A DNA stretch of 64,000 bases from Streptomyces venezuelae (GTDB lineage: Bacteria > Actinomycetota > Actinomycetes > Streptomycetales > Streptomycetaceae), in NCBI RefSeq assembly GCF_008642335.1, contig NZ_CP029191.1, forward strand, positions 3,472,001-3,536,000, read 5' to 3'. Positions within the stretch are counted from its first letter, which is position 1; the number at the start of each line of letters is the position of its first letter. Shown one piece after another: positions 1-9,564 of this stretch. The translations under genes and the position numbers were made by a program. The notes under the pieces were generated by a model. It was not told the DNA's origin and ran no database searches. It worked only from the letters and a program-made list of their open reading frames with translations.

Positions 1-1252
<1,252 letters not shown>

Positions 1253-1434
1253 TTGCCCTGCCACCTCCCCGTACGCGGCCGCCGAAGAAGACAGCCCCGT
1301 GCAGCGTCTCACCACCGAGCCGCTACGGCGGCACGCACCCTGATTCTTCCTGTCCGAGGCGGCGGTGGCGAACCCGGGGCGGGATCGGGGTGTCTACGGA
1401 CAAAACCCCGCCTCCGGGCCTCCGGGACGGCCGC

Positions 1435-2271
1435 TCAGCCCTGAAGGACCGCGAACGTCGCCCCTTGATTGTCCGTGAACACCGCGATCCGACCGTACGG
1501 GGTGTCGGCCGGCGGGGTCCGGACGCGCCCGCCGAGGCGGGTCACCGCGGCGGCGCTCGCGTCGGCGTCGGCCACGTTGAAGTAGACGAGGAAGTGTGCG
1601 GGCATCCGCGCGGGGACGTACCGGTCGGAGACGGGGACGGCCGGGGAGAGCCCGGCCAGGAGGCTGCGGCCGCCGATCGCCGTGTCGGGTCCTGGCTCGG
1701 TGCCCGCGGGCGACCAGATGCGGAAGTCCTCGCCGTCGAGGTCCAGGTCGAGGCCGCCGTATCCGAAGACGTGCTCGTAGAACGGGTCGACCAGGTCCTT
1801 GTCCCGGGAGTACACCTCGGTCCAGCAGTACGAGCCGGGCTTCCCCTGCTTTCCGAAGCCCTGGTGCGTCCCGGCCTGCCAGAGCCCGAAGACGGCGCCC
1901 TCGGGGTCGGCGGCCAGGCCCATGGAGCCGAAGGGCCCCACCGGCATGACGTCCGTGATCATCGAGCCGCCCGCGCGCCTGATCCGCTCGGCGAGCGCGG
2001 CGGCGTCCGGGCTTGCCAGGTACACCGTCCATACGGTGGGCATGCGGCCGTCGGACTTGGGGGCGAGCGCGGCGACGGGCAGGCCGTCGCTGTACGCCTG
2101 GGTGTAGTGCCCGTACTCCGGTCCGGAACCGGTGTCGAAAGTCCACCCGAAGAGCTCACCGTAGAACCGCTTGCCGCCCTCCACGTCGGGCAGCATGGCG
2201 TCGGCCCAGCAGGGCACGCCCTCCGCGTATCCGCCCCCTGTGTTCCGCTCCGCGTAGTCCATGAAAGTCAA
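1435..2271 (-). CDS. VOC-family (glyoxalase/bleomycin-resistance fold) two-domain protein
   Basis: A 278-residue protein made of two consecutive vicinal-oxygen-chelate modules, roughly residues 15-130 and 145-277. It resembles the mycobacterial Cfp30B group (27-kDa antigen type). The first module opens with GVPCWADAMLPDVEGGKRFY and each module has the usual phenylalanine/tryptophan-rich beta strands. Members of this group bind small hydrophobic or thiol ligands; most have no assigned reaction, so the function is open. The start at 2271 (MTFMDYAERN) could instead be the ATG at 2262, as neither has a clear ribosome binding site. It is transcribed away from the TetR gene at 2413. Confidence 0.8.
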   Translation of the reverse strand: MTFMDYAERNTGGGYAEGVPCWADAMLPDVEGGKRFYGELFGWTFDTGSGPEYGHYTQAYSDGLPVAALAPKSDGRMPTVWTVYLASPDAAALAERIRRAGGSMITDVMPVGPFGSMGLAADPEGAVFGLWQAGTHQGFGKQGKPGSYCWTEVYSRDKDLVDPFYEHVFGYGGLDLDLDGEDFRIWSPAGTEPGPDTAIGGRSLLAGLSPAVPVSDRYVPARMPAHFLVYFNVADADASAAAVTRLGGRVRTPPADTPYGRIAVFTDNQGATFAVLQG

Positions 2272-2412
2272 GCTAATGGCCCGGCCCGGACCCCGCAGCG
2301 CAGAAATTCGAACGCTTGGCTCATTCTCGTGGGGTGCGCCCCGCTCACGCGCACCGACCCCATTTGCACTCGGCCGAATCGCGCTCCGATCACCCCTCGG
2401 TAAGCTGACGGC

Positions 2413-3060
2413 ATGACAGGACAGGTACGTACCGTCGACGGCCGCGTGGCCGGTCGGCGCGGTCAGGCGACGCGTCAGAAGCTGCTCGACTGCCTCAGCG
2501 AGATGCTCAGCTCCTCGCCCTACCGGGACGTCAAAGTCATCGACGTGGCCCGGAAGGCGGGGACTTCACCCGCGACCTTCTACCAGTACTTCCCGGATGT
2601 CGAAGGCGCCGTTCTGGAGATCGCGGAACAAATGGCCGCGGAGGGCGCCGAGTTGACCCAGCTCCTCGACGGGCGCTCGTGGGTCGGCAAGGCGGGGTGG
2701 CAGACCTCCCAGGACCTGGTGGAGGGCTTCCTCGACTTCTGGCGCAAGAACGACGCGATCCTCCGGGTCGTCGACCTGGGCGCCGCCGAGGGCGACAAGC
2801 GCTTCTACAAAATCAGGATGAAGATCCTCAACTCGGTCAACAACTCCCTTGCCGACACGGTCAAGGAGCTCCAGACCAAGGGCAAGGTCGACAAGGACAT
2901 CAGCCCGACGGCGATGGCGGGCTCCCTGGTCGCGATGCTCGCGGCGGTCGCCTCCCACCAGCGGGGCTTCCAGACGTGGGGCGTGAAGCAGGCCGAACTC
3001 AAGCCGAACCTGGCGATGTTGGTGCATCTGGGCGTAACGGGAAAGAAGCCGACGAAGTAG
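2413..3060 (+). CDS. TetR-family transcriptional regulator
   Basis: A 215-residue one-component regulator. The N-terminal helix-turn-helix is clear: RRGQATRQKLLDCL followed by VIDVARKAGTSPATFYQYF (about residues 38-60), then an all-helical ligand and dimerisation domain. The start is very similar to SCO1712 of S. coelicolor, a TetR protein reported to affect antibiotic production; this match is from memory. It sits at the left edge of the acyl-CoA regulon and converges with the 3152-4866 operon. It is therefore one candidate for the factor that reads the repeated TGACGnnnCGTCA operator, but no clear copy of that palindrome precedes it. No strong ribosome binding site is visible. Confidence 0.9.
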   Translation: MTGQVRTVDGRVAGRRGQATRQKLLDCLSEMLSSSPYRDVKVIDVARKAGTSPATFYQYFPDVEGAVLEIAEQMAAEGAELTQLLDGRSWVGKAGWQTSQDLVEGFLDFWRKNDAILRVVDLGAAEGDKRFYKIRMKILNSVNNSLADTVKELQTKGKVDKDISPTAMAGSLVAMLAAVASHQRGFQTWGVKQAELKPNLAMLVHLGVTGKKPTK

Positions 3061-3105
3061 CCCAAAGGGCTCCCTCCCGAGCCCCTTCCCGGTCCTGTCA
3101 GCCCG

Positions 3106-3133
3106 ACGGCGGATCACCTCGGTGATCCGCCGT
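3106..3133. terminator. Bidirectional hairpin terminator
   Basis: A perfect 13-base inverted repeat (ACGGCGGATCACC and its complement) with a 2-base gap, so in practice about 12 bp around a tetraloop. It lies between the convergent TetR gene (ends 3060) and the oxidoreductase gene (ends 3152), exactly where a shared terminator is expected. Confidence 0.8.
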
Positions 3134-3151
3134 TGTGGTCGGGACCCGCGT

Positions 3152-3631
3152 TCAACCCCTGCGTTCCAGCCGGAACAGCCGTATCTCCCGCTCCACCCGC
3201 GCCTGGTACGCGGCGTACGGCGGCCAGAACCTCAGCGCCGCCTCCCAGACCTCGGCCCGCTCCGCACCCGACAGGAGCCGCGCCCGCACCGGCACGTCGG
3301 CGCCCCGCCAGCTCACCTCGGCATCGGGGTCGGCCAGCAGATTGGCGGTCCACGCGGGATGTCCGGGCCGCCCGAAGTTCGACCCGACGAGCACCCAGCT
3401 CTTCCCGCCCTCCTCCGGCATGCAGGCCAGCGGCGTCCGTCTCGCGAGACCGCTCTTCGCGCCACGCGCGGTCAGGATGACGCCGGGCAGCATCCGCGCG
3501 CTGAGCAGCACCTTGCCCCGGGTCAGCCGGTGCACGGTCCGGTCCATGGCGGGAATGAAGTGCGGCGCGACCTTGGCGAAGGCGCGGGTGGACGACACCT
3601 TCTGCACGAGCCGCAGCCCGGCCCCCGCCAT
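3152..3631 (-). CDS. Deazaflavin-dependent oxidoreductase (DDN/F420-type nitroreductase family)
   Basis: A 159-residue small beta-barrel oxidoreductase of the family whose best-known members use F420 (Ddn of Mycobacterium). Recognisable parts are the N-terminal helix with RTVHRLTRGK, the strand VILTARGAKSG, and the cofactor-binding stretch SWVLVGSNFGRPGHPAW around residues 78-94, followed by a short C-terminal domain with RFWPPYAAYQ. The start ATG shares its A with the stop of the upstream dehydrogenase gene (TGATG), so translation is probably coupled. Together they form a two-gene unit under the operator at 4917-4929. It may reduce an unsaturated or quinone-like CoA-pathway intermediate; the substrate is not visible. 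Confidence 0.85.
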   Translation of the reverse strand: MAGAGLRLVQKVSSTRAFAKVAPHFIPAMDRTVHRLTRGKVLLSARMLPGVILTARGAKSGLARRTPLACMPEEGGKSWVLVGSNFGRPGHPAWTANLLADPDAEVSWRGADVPVRARLLSGAERAEVWEAALRFWPPYAAYQARVEREIRLFRLERRG

Positions 3632-4866
3632 CAGACGACCTCTTCGACTTCGGCTTCGGCTTCGACTTGGGTGGGCTCGAAGAGACCGGCCCGCTCCGCC
3701 GCCCGTGCCCGCAGCCGGTGCACGGGCCCGAAGAGGAGTTCGTCGCCGGACGCCCGCTTGAAGTACAGGTGCGCCTCGTGCTCCCAGGTGAAGCCGATGC
3801 CGCCGTGCAGCTGCACCGCCTCGGACGCGGCCGTCCGCAGCGCGTCGAGCCCCTGCGCGAGCGCGAGCCCGCCGGCCCGCTCGGCGCCCTGCCCGCCGAA
3901 CCCGGCGGCCTCCGCGCCCGCGGCCCACGCCGCGTAGTAGGCGGCGGACCGCGCCGCCTGCACCTGTACGTACACGTCGGCGAGCCGGTGCTTCACCGCC
4001 TGGAAGGACCCGATCGCCCGCCCGAACTGCTCGCGCTGCTGCACGTACTCGACGGTGCGCTCCAGAGCGCGTTCGGCCGACCCGACGGCCTCGGCGGCGA
4101 CGACGGTGGCCGCGACGTCCCCGACGGCGGCGAGCGCGGCGGGCACGTCGGCGTCCTCGGTGCCCAACAACTCGGCCTCGACGTCGCGCAGTTCGACGCG
4201 GGCCTGTGTACGGGTCTCGTCGAGGGAGGTCTGCCGCGCCCGCACCATGCCGGGCGCTCCCTCCCGTACGAGGAAGAGGAGCGTACGGGACCGGGCGAAG
4301 CCACCCGCGTGCGCGGCGACCACGAGCAGCCCCGCGCTGTGCCCGTCGATGACCTGCTCGGCCTGCCCGTACAGCCGCCACGCCCCGTCGGCGGGCCGCG
4401 CCTGCACGCCGCCCGCGCGTCCGCCGCCCGCCCAGTCGCCGCTGTTGTCCCCGACGAGTCCGAGGGCCGTGGCGAGCGCGGTGCCGGGGACGGCGAGGGC
4501 GGCGGTCAGCTCACCCGCGGCGATGCGGGGCAGGTGGGCGGCGCGCTGCTCGGCGGTGCCGAGGGCGAGGATCAGCGGGGCGGCGAGCACGGCGGTGGCG
4601 AGGAGCTGGGTCGGCGCGAGGGCGCGCCCCAGTTCCTCGACGCCGAGGGCGAGCTCCGCGGCCGTGCAGCCCACGCCGCCGCAGGCCTCGGGCAGAGCGA
4701 GTCCGGGCAGCCCGAGCTGTTCGGCGAGGGCGGTCCACAGGGCGGTGTCGTGACCGTCCGGCGTGCGCACGGCCGCCCTGACCTCGTCGGGCCCGCACCG
4801 CTTGGAGATCACTTCGCGAAGGGTGCGGCGGATCTCGCCCTGCTCCGCGCTGAAGGCGGCGTCCAT
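3631..4866 (-). CDS. Acyl-CoA dehydrogenase, beta-type subunit
   Basis: A 411-residue flavoprotein of the acyl-CoA dehydrogenase fold. It has an N-terminal helical domain (FSAEQGEIRRTLREV), a middle beta domain, and a C-terminal helical domain with REQFGRAIGSFQAVKH and QLHGGIGFTWEHEAHLYFKR. That last signature is typical of the shorter subunits of heteromeric actinobacterial dehydrogenases such as the FadE pairs of cholesterol breakdown. Length is normal. The start at 4866 is fixed by GGAGGAG just upstream; a GTG at 4896 would extend it but lacks support. A partner alpha-type subunit is not adjacent; the nearest are at 20989 and 26577. The palindrome at 4917-4929 lies about 50 bases upstream. 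Confidence 0.88.
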   Translation of the reverse strand: MDAAFSAEQGEIRRTLREVISKRCGPDEVRAAVRTPDGHDTALWTALAEQLGLPGLALPEACGGVGCTAAELALGVEELGRALAPTQLLATAVLAAPLILALGTAEQRAAHLPRIAAGELTAALAVPGTALATALGLVGDNSGDWAGGGRAGGVQARPADGAWRLYGQAEQVIDGHSAGLLVVAAHAGGFARSRTLLFLVREGAPGMVRARQTSLDETRTQARVELRDVEAELLGTEDADVPAALAAVGDVAATVVAAEAVGSAERALERTVEYVQQREQFGRAIGSFQAVKHRLADVYVQVQAARSAAYYAAWAAGAEAAGFGGQGAERAGGLALAQGLDALRTAASEAVQLHGGIGFTWEHEAHLYFKRASGDELLFGPVHRLRARAAERAGLFEPTQVEAEAEVEEVV

Positions 4867-4916
4867 CGGCAGGCTCCTCCCCGGGGCCCCGGGCACGGCG
4901 GCCCGGGTTCCAGATC

Positions 4917-4929
4917 TGACGGGCCGTCA
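4917..4929. promoter_or_regulatory. Operator copy a, TGACGGGCCGTCA
   Basis: A perfect 6-1-6 palindrome, 51 bases upstream of the acyl-CoA dehydrogenase start at 4866. It is the best-conserved member, with the copy at 15597, of a set of nine related sites in this window. Confidence 0.7.
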
Positions 4930-4997
4930 TGTTAGGGCGGTGGCGCCGATATGCACAGAGTGTGGACGGCGACGGGACCCCTCTTCCCGAGGCGGGA

Positions 4998-5016
4998 ATC
5001 TGATGTACCGTCAGAT
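4998..5016. promoter_or_regulatory. Operator copy b, ending two bases before a start codon
   Basis: ATCTGA and TCAGAT flank a 7-base centre; the core TGATGTACCGTCA (5001-5013) has two positions off the perfect palindrome. A TAnnnT hexamer (TACCGT, 5006-5011) lies inside the site, 8 to 13 bases ahead of the ATG at 5019. That spacing fits a leaderless transcript whose -10 box is covered by the operator. Confidence 0.65.
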
Positions 5017-5018
5017 TT

Positions 5019-6224
5019 ATGTCTGCTGCCACCCGTTCCGACTCTGGTTCCGGCTCCCGCTCCCGCTCCGGCCGCAAGGTCGCCGTCGTCGGTGTCGCCC
5101 TCTCGGACTGCGGCCGCGTCGACGAGGCGACGCCGTACGCGCTGCACGCCCAGGCGGCGCGCCGCGCACTCGCCGACTCCGGCCTGTCCCGCGACGCCAT
5201 CGACGGCGTCGCGTCGGCGGGCCTCGGCACGCTGGCGCCCGTGGAGGTCGCCGAGTATTTAGGCCTGCGGCCCCGCTGGGTGGACTCGACCTCGGTCGGC
5301 GGCGCCACGTGGGAGGTCATGGCCGCGCACGCGACGGACGCGATAGCGGCGGGCCACGCCGACGCCGTGCTCCTCGTCTACGGCTCGACGGCCCGCGCCG
5401 ACATCAAAGCGAAGCGCCGTACGTCGAATCTGTCGTTCGGCGCTCGCGGCCCGCTCCAGTTCGAGGTCCCGTACGGGCACTCCCTGATCGCCAAGTACGC
5501 GATGGCCGCGCGCCGCCACATGCACGAGTACGGCACGACACTCGAACAGCTCGCCTCCGTCGCCGTCCAGGCACGGGCGAACGCGGCGACCAACCCGGAC
5601 GCGATGTTCCGCACCCCGATCACGGTCGACGAGGTCCTGGACGGACCGATGATCGCCGACCCCTTCACGAAGCTGCACTGCTGCATACGTTCCGACGGCG
5701 GCTGCGCGGTGCTGCTCGCCGCCGAGGAGTACGTGGCGGACTGCGCGTCCGAGCCGGTGTGGGTGCTCGGCGCGGGCGAGCACGTCTCACACACGACGAT
5801 GTCCGAGTGGGACGACTTCACGGTCTCCCCGGCGGCGGTCAGCGGCCGCCTCGCCTTCGAGCGGGCGGGGGTCACGCCGGACGACATCGACGTGGCCGAG
5901 ATCTATGACGCCTTCACGTACATGACCCTGGTGACCCTGGAAGACCTCGGCTTCTGCGAGAAGGGCGAGGGGGGTCCCTTCGTGGAGAAGGGCCGCCTGC
6001 TCCGGGACGGCGGCCTGCCGACGAACACGGACGGCGGCGGCCTCTCCGCACAGCACCCCGGCATGCGTGGCCTGTTCCTGCTGGTCGAGGCGGTACGTCA
6101 GCTCAGGGGGCAGGCGGGCGACGGCCAGGTCCGCCGCCCTGACGGCACCCTGCCTGAGCTGGCGGTGGCGTCAGGGACGGGCGGGTGGTTCTGCTCGTCA
6201 GGGACGGTCGTACTCGGGCGCTGA
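5019..6224 (+). CDS. Thiolase-fold lipid-transfer protein (Ltp/SCP2-type aldolase or thiolase)
   Basis: A 401-residue thiolase-superfamily protein of the Ltp class. Visible features are VAVVGVALSDCG at the first strand, the SVGGATWEVM region, HCCIRSDGGCAVLL, the IAEIYDAFT-like stretch VAEIYDAFTYMTL near residue 295, and the C-terminal ASGTGGWFCSSGT. Relatives include Ltp2 of steroid side-chain degradation, a retro-aldolase that works with a DUF35 protein; that partner type is encoded 3.8 kb away (9975). Classical thiolase activity is the alternative. The N-terminus has a low-complexity SGSGSRSRSGR tail. No ribosome binding site precedes the ATG, which abuts an operator, so leaderless translation is likely. 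The 3' end overlaps the convergent DUF397 gene by 27 bases. Confidence 0.87.
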   Translation: MSAATRSDSGSGSRSRSGRKVAVVGVALSDCGRVDEATPYALHAQAARRALADSGLSRDAIDGVASAGLGTLAPVEVAEYLGLRPRWVDSTSVGGATWEVMAAHATDAIAAGHADAVLLVYGSTARADIKAKRRTSNLSFGARGPLQFEVPYGHSLIAKYAMAARRHMHEYGTTLEQLASVAVQARANAATNPDAMFRTPITVDEVLDGPMIADPFTKLHCCIRSDGGCAVLLAAEEYVADCASEPVWVLGAGEHVSHTTMSEWDDFTVSPAAVSGRLAFERAGVTPDDIDVAEIYDAFTYMTLVTLEDLGFCEKGEGGPFVEKGRLLRDGGLPTNTDGGGLSAQHPGMRGLFLLVEAVRQLRGQAGDGQVRRPDGTLPELAVASGTGGWFCSSGTVVLGR

Positions 6225-6455
6225 CCGGAGGAACGTCTCCCACGCGGTGGGCGTGACCGTGAAGGTGGGGCCGCCGTCGTGGGCGGTCTTGGAGTCGCGG
6301 ATGTGGATGGCGTGGGGGCAGGTGGCCACCTCTACGCACTCGCCGCCCTCGTTGCCGCTGTAGCTCGACTTGCGCCAGGTGTAGGCGACTTCGACGCAAG
6401 TGCCGCCTTCGTTACTGCTGTAACTGCTTTTGAACCACGCCAGCTCGGCGTTCAT
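6198..6455 (-). CDS. DUF397-family small protein with internal duplication
   Basis: An 85-residue protein of the DUF397 family, found in actinomycetes next to XRE/DUF5753 regulators, where such pairs influence development and antibiotic production. The typical motif W-x-KSSYS-x-NEGG-x-CVEVA occurs twice, at residues 7-24 and 27-44, then the standard tail with IHIRDSKT and a final tryptophan region. The start at 6455 overlaps the upstream regulator stop by four bases (ATGA). Known members act as small partners of the regulator; a toxin-antitoxin role has been suggested for some pairs but is not evident from sequence. Confidence 0.9.
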   Translation of the reverse strand: MNAELAWFKSSYSSNEGGTCVEVAYTWRKSSYSGNEGGECVEVATCPHAIHIRDSKTAHDGGPTFTVTPTAWETFLRSAPEYDRP

Positions 6456-7291
6456 AGCTGTCCCGCCATTCTCTCGATCAGTTCCGCAGACGCCCAAGGC
6501 GTGAGTGCCTGTGCCCGCAAGGCGCCGAAGCGGTCGATGAGTTGATTGACCTCTTGTGGCTTCGAGATCAACCTACCGCTGATCTGACCTTCGTCGTAGG
6601 CGAAGTTACGGCCTTCGGCGGTGCTGAGCAGATAGGTTGCCCCTTGCAGCCCCGCGTGCTCGCGCGTCTCTGTCGGCATGACCTGCACCCTCAGGTGGTG
6701 CATCGCGCGCACACATTCCAGCACGTGCAGCATCTGCTCCCGCAGCACCTCTCGGCCGCCGATGAGGCGCTTGAGTACTGACTCCTCGATGACATACCCG
6801 ATCATGGGCGGCGGGGTATGACTCAACACTGCCTGCCGCTCCAGCCGCGCCGCCACGTTCTTCTCGATCTCGGCCTCGGTCAGCTGCGGCACCCGCTCCT
6901 CATACAACGCACGGATGTAGTCCTCGGTCTGCAACAGCCCCGGGAACACCATGGTCTCGTACCCACTGATACTGGCCGCCGTCTTCTGGAGCCGCACCCA
7001 CCCCACAAACGTAGGCGGATACTTCTCCTCCTCCATCAGCGGAATGCACGCCTTCAGCGCGCCCCGCGCGTCCAGCACCGAGTCCGCGTCGTCCAAGTAC
7101 GTGGACGTCGGGATGCGCTCGGCCCGCTCGTACGCGCCCGCCAGGGACTCCGACACCAGGAGCCGTCCGGCGACATCCTTACGGGACATCCCGGACCGCT
7201 CGCGGAAGTTCTTGAGCAGGCCCCCCACCAGCCGTCGAGCCGGGGACGGGACAGCCGTGCCCGTCCGTTCGGTCGTCGCCTTCTCACCCAT
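6452..7291 (-). CDS. XRE-family regulator with DUF5753 (WhiJ-like)
   Basis: About 279 residues. An N-terminal helix-turn-helix (LLKNFRERSGMSRKDVAGRLLVS, then ESLAGAYERAERIPT) is followed by the DUF5753 domain, with the usual block YETMVFPGLLQTEDYIRALY, the RQAVL segment and VQVMP. This is the WhiJ class of Streptomyces regulators. It is co-translated with the DUF397 gene through an ATGA overlap. The start is taken at ATG 7291; the GTG codons at 7294 and 7297 are possible, with GGAGAGGG upstream. It is divergent from the hypothetical gene at 7381 and carries no copy of the acyl-CoA operator. Confidence 0.9.
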   Translation of the reverse strand: MGEKATTERTGTAVPSPARRLVGGLLKNFRERSGMSRKDVAGRLLVSESLAGAYERAERIPTSTYLDDADSVLDARGALKACIPLMEEEKYPPTFVGWVRLQKTAASISGYETMVFPGLLQTEDYIRALYEERVPQLTEAEIEKNVAARLERQAVLSHTPPPMIGYVIEESVLKRLIGGREVLREQMLHVLECVRAMHHLRVQVMPTETREHAGLQGATYLLSTAEGRNFAYDEGQISGRLISKPQEVNQLIDRFGALRAQALTPWASAELIERMAGQL

Positions 7292-7380
7292 CACCACAAC
7301 GCCACCGCCCTCTCCACGCCCTGCCGATGTGTTCCCTGCGCCTCTGGTCACGCTACGCAGTCACCCCGACCCTCGTAGTC

Positions 7381-7788
7381 ATGACGAGCGAACACACCCC
7401 TGATTGGGTACCGGCGTCCGGCCTCCAACTTCGTCTCACCGGCGTGCACTTCGACGCCATCCGGGTCAGAGGCGTACGCGGGGAGGCCGTCGTGTACCAC
7501 CTCGGCACGCTCACGGAGGGCTACCCCGGCCCCGTCATCCGCGAGCTGTCCGGAGGCCGCTGGAACTACTTCCTGCTCGCGCCGGGGACGAGCAAGGACT
7601 TCGACTGGCCACCGGGGGCGACCTGTTTCGGGCCCGCCGCACGGGACCAGTACGTCGGCGTTCCGGCGGTGTACGGCAACACCTTTCCCCTGAGCTGGCG
7701 GTGCGGGCCGCCCCGGGAGGGGGTGTTCGTGGACGGTGAGCTGCTGCACGGCGTACTGATGGCGCAGCTCGTAGGAGAACCGGAGTGA
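7381..7788 (+). CDS. Conserved hypothetical protein
   Basis: A 135-residue soluble protein starting MTSEHTPDWVPASGLQL. I do not recognise a domain of known function. It is rich in beta-strand-forming and aromatic residues (GGRWNYFLLAP, FDWPPGATCFGPAARDQYV) and has no signal peptide or membrane segment. Small proteins of this type often lie beside XRE/DUF397 pairs in Streptomyces. The ATG has no ribosome binding site; an upstream in-frame start at 7327 exists but codes for an unlikely N-terminus. It may be co-transcribed with the PPOX gene 52 bases downstream. Confidence 0.6.
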   Translation: MTSEHTPDWVPASGLQLRLTGVHFDAIRVRGVRGEAVVYHLGTLTEGYPGPVIRELSGGRWNYFLLAPGTSKDFDWPPGATCFGPAARDQYVGVPAVYGNTFPLSWRCGPPREGVFVDGELLHGVLMAQLVGEPE

Positions 7789-7840
7789 ACGAGATACCGG
7801 AGTGAGCGGAACGGTCGGCGGCCCGCGCCACAATCGACGC

Positions 7841-8527
7841 ATGACTTCACCCGCGCCCCAGCAGGACACCTTCCGTACGCTGCTCCGGTCGCAGAAGGTC
7901 TGGGACACCGAGCTCCCCGCCTTCGACGCGGCACGCGACCCGGCGCTCGCCCCGGCCGAGCCGCTGCCCCTCTTCCACGCGTGGTTCGCGGAGGCGGTGG
8001 CCGCCGGGCAGCCCGAGCCGCACACCATGCAGCTGGCGACGGTCGCGGAGGACGGCGGTCCCGACGTACGGACCGTGATGCTGCACGACGCGGACGGGCA
8101 CGGCTGGCACTTCGCCACGCACGCGAGCAGCACGAAGGGCCGCCAGCTCGCGGCCCGCCCGGAGGCCGCCCTGCACTTCTACTGGGCGGCTCAGGGCCGA
8201 CAGATCCGGGTCAGGGGCCGGGTCACGACGGCACCGCACGCCGAGAGCCTCGCCGACCTGCACGCCCGGTCGACCGGCGCGCTGGCGGCGGCGCTGGTGG
8301 GGCGGCAGAGCGAGATCCTCCCCTCGTACGGGGAGTTGGAGCGGTCATCCGCCGCCGCCTGGGAGCGCGCGCGGGCGGAGCCGGACGCGGACGCGCCGAC
8401 GTGGACGCTGTACGTCCTGGACCCCGTGGAGGCGGAGTTCTTCCAGGGCGACGCCCAACGCCGTCACGTACGGCTGCGGTACCGGAAGAGCGGCGACGGC
8501 TGGGTCAAGGAGTTGCTGTGGCCGTGA
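7841..8527 (+). CDS. Pyridoxamine 5'-phosphate oxidase-like flavoprotein
   Basis: A 228-residue FMN-binding split-barrel protein. It has the PNPOx hallmarks: PHTMQLATVAEDGGPDVRTVML for the first strands and FMN contact, HFATHASSTKGRQLAARP, ALHFYWAAQGRQIRVRG, and a C-terminal dimerisation segment ending LRYRKSGDGWVKELLWP. A second, more canonical PdxH is encoded at 53774, so this copy may be a paralogue with another substrate. There is no ribosome binding site ahead of the ATG. The sequence CACAAT sits 7 bases upstream and could be the -10 box of a leaderless message. The 3' end overlaps the convergent GNAT gene by 23 bases. Confidence 0.85.
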   Translation: MTSPAPQQDTFRTLLRSQKVWDTELPAFDAARDPALAPAEPLPLFHAWFAEAVAAGQPEPHTMQLATVAEDGGPDVRTVMLHDADGHGWHFATHASSTKGRQLAARPEAALHFYWAAQGRQIRVRGRVTTAPHAESLADLHARSTGALAAALVGRQSEILPSYGELERSSAAAWERARAEPDADAPTWTLYVLDPVEAEFFQGDAQRRHVRLRYRKSGDGWVKELLWP

Positions 8528-9425
8528 AGTCCCACTGGGCGAAGTCTCCGACCGGTCGGTAGCCGAGGCGCTGGTAGAGGCGGTTGCTCGTCGGGTTGGC
8601 CAGGTCCGTGAAGAGCAGGACCTCCGCCGCGCCGGCGTCGAGCGCGGCACGGGTCACGGCGGCGGTGGCGGCGCCTCCGTATCCGCGGCCGCGCAGGTCG
8701 GCGGGGGTGTAGACGGGGGCGACGCGGACCTGTCCCGCCACTCGCCGGGTGGCGCCGGCCATGGCGACGGGGGTGCCGTCGGGCGTCTCCCAGAGGATGA
8801 CGCCTCCGTAGGCGATACGGGAGTCGGCCCACGCGTGCGGCGCCATCGCGGGGCGTTCACCGGCGGCCCGGCCGAACTCCTCGTACCAGCGCGCCAGCAG
8901 GTCCCGGTCCGCCGCCGTGGCGACGCGAGCGCGGCCGGGCGGGGCGGGCTCGGGCGGGGTGAGGGTGCCGAGCCGGTAGAGCCGCTGGCGCGTGCCGAGG
9001 GCGACGGATGCCCCGGTGCGCTTCGCCCAGGCCTCGGCGAATGCCTCCGCCGTGGCGCGCTCGGAGGCGACGCCGGGAAGGTCCGGGTGGGCCTCGGCGA
9101 GCTGCCGGGCGAGGACTTCGGCGGCCCCGGGGACAACGGGACTGACGGACACGCGGTGCGGAGGGGTCCGCAAGAAGGCCCCGCGGACGGTGCCGTCGGC
9201 ATCGGCATACGTACCGAAGAGGGGCACCCCGTCGCCATACACCCGAAGCCCACGCTCCCTCAGGGTCTCCGTGACACTGAGCAGCACGGTGTGCAGGGCG
9301 GGCTCGGAGTGCAGGAACACACGGCCACGATCGAGGAACAGGTCGAGATCACCGGTCAGCCGCCAGCCCGGGGACACCGCGGGCACCGGTGTCCGGGAGG
9401 AGGCGGGAGGATTCTCTGAAGTCAT
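8505..9425 (-). CDS. GNAT-family N-acetyltransferase
   Basis: A 306-residue protein with an N-terminal all-alpha/beta extension and a C-terminal GNAT domain. The acetyl-CoA loop motif reads DLRGRGYGGAAT, followed by LLFTDLANPTSNRLYQRLGYRPVGDF, the usual C-terminal strand and helix. Two-domain proteins like this are common in Streptomyces; the acceptor substrate is unknown. The start is put at ATG 9425 (MTSENPPASS); longer GTG/ATG starts up to 9596 would read through a terminator hairpin and are unlikely. A second ATG lies four codons upstream of this one. Confidence 0.82.
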   Translation of the reverse strand: MTSENPPASSRTPVPAVSPGWRLTGDLDLFLDRGRVFLHSEPALHTVLLSVTETLRERGLRVYGDGVPLFGTYADADGTVRGAFLRTPPHRVSVSPVVPGAAEVLARQLAEAHPDLPGVASERATAEAFAEAWAKRTGASVALGTRQRLYRLGTLTPPEPAPPGRARVATAADRDLLARWYEEFGRAAGERPAMAPHAWADSRIAYGGVILWETPDGTPVAMAGATRRVAGQVRVAPVYTPADLRGRGYGGAATAAVTRAALDAGAAEVLLFTDLANPTSNRLYQRLGYRPVGDFAQWDFTATATP

Positions 9426-9515
9426 GGACCATGCTCTCGCGAAGCCCCGCGCGACCGCCTCCGAATTAGCGGGGGGTCTCTCTACGAACGCTCCGCGTTC
9501 ACGAGGCACGCAAAA

Positions 9516-9540
9516 GGGGCACTTCCCAGAGAAATGCCCC
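9516..9540 (-). terminator. Rho-independent terminator behind the small membrane-protein gene
   Basis: On the minus strand a 10-bp stem (GGGGCATTTC against GAAGTGCCCC, one G-T pair) encloses a 5-base loop and is followed by TTTT. It lies 25 bases downstream of the stop codon at 9565. Confidence 0.7.
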
Positions 9541-9564
9541 TCAAGCTTCAGGTGAGACGGATCT

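Noticed and set aside
2405..2425. TGACGGCATGACA near the TetR start as a tenth operator
   Set aside because: The arms are not inverted repeats of each other; the match is only to the left half of the motif.
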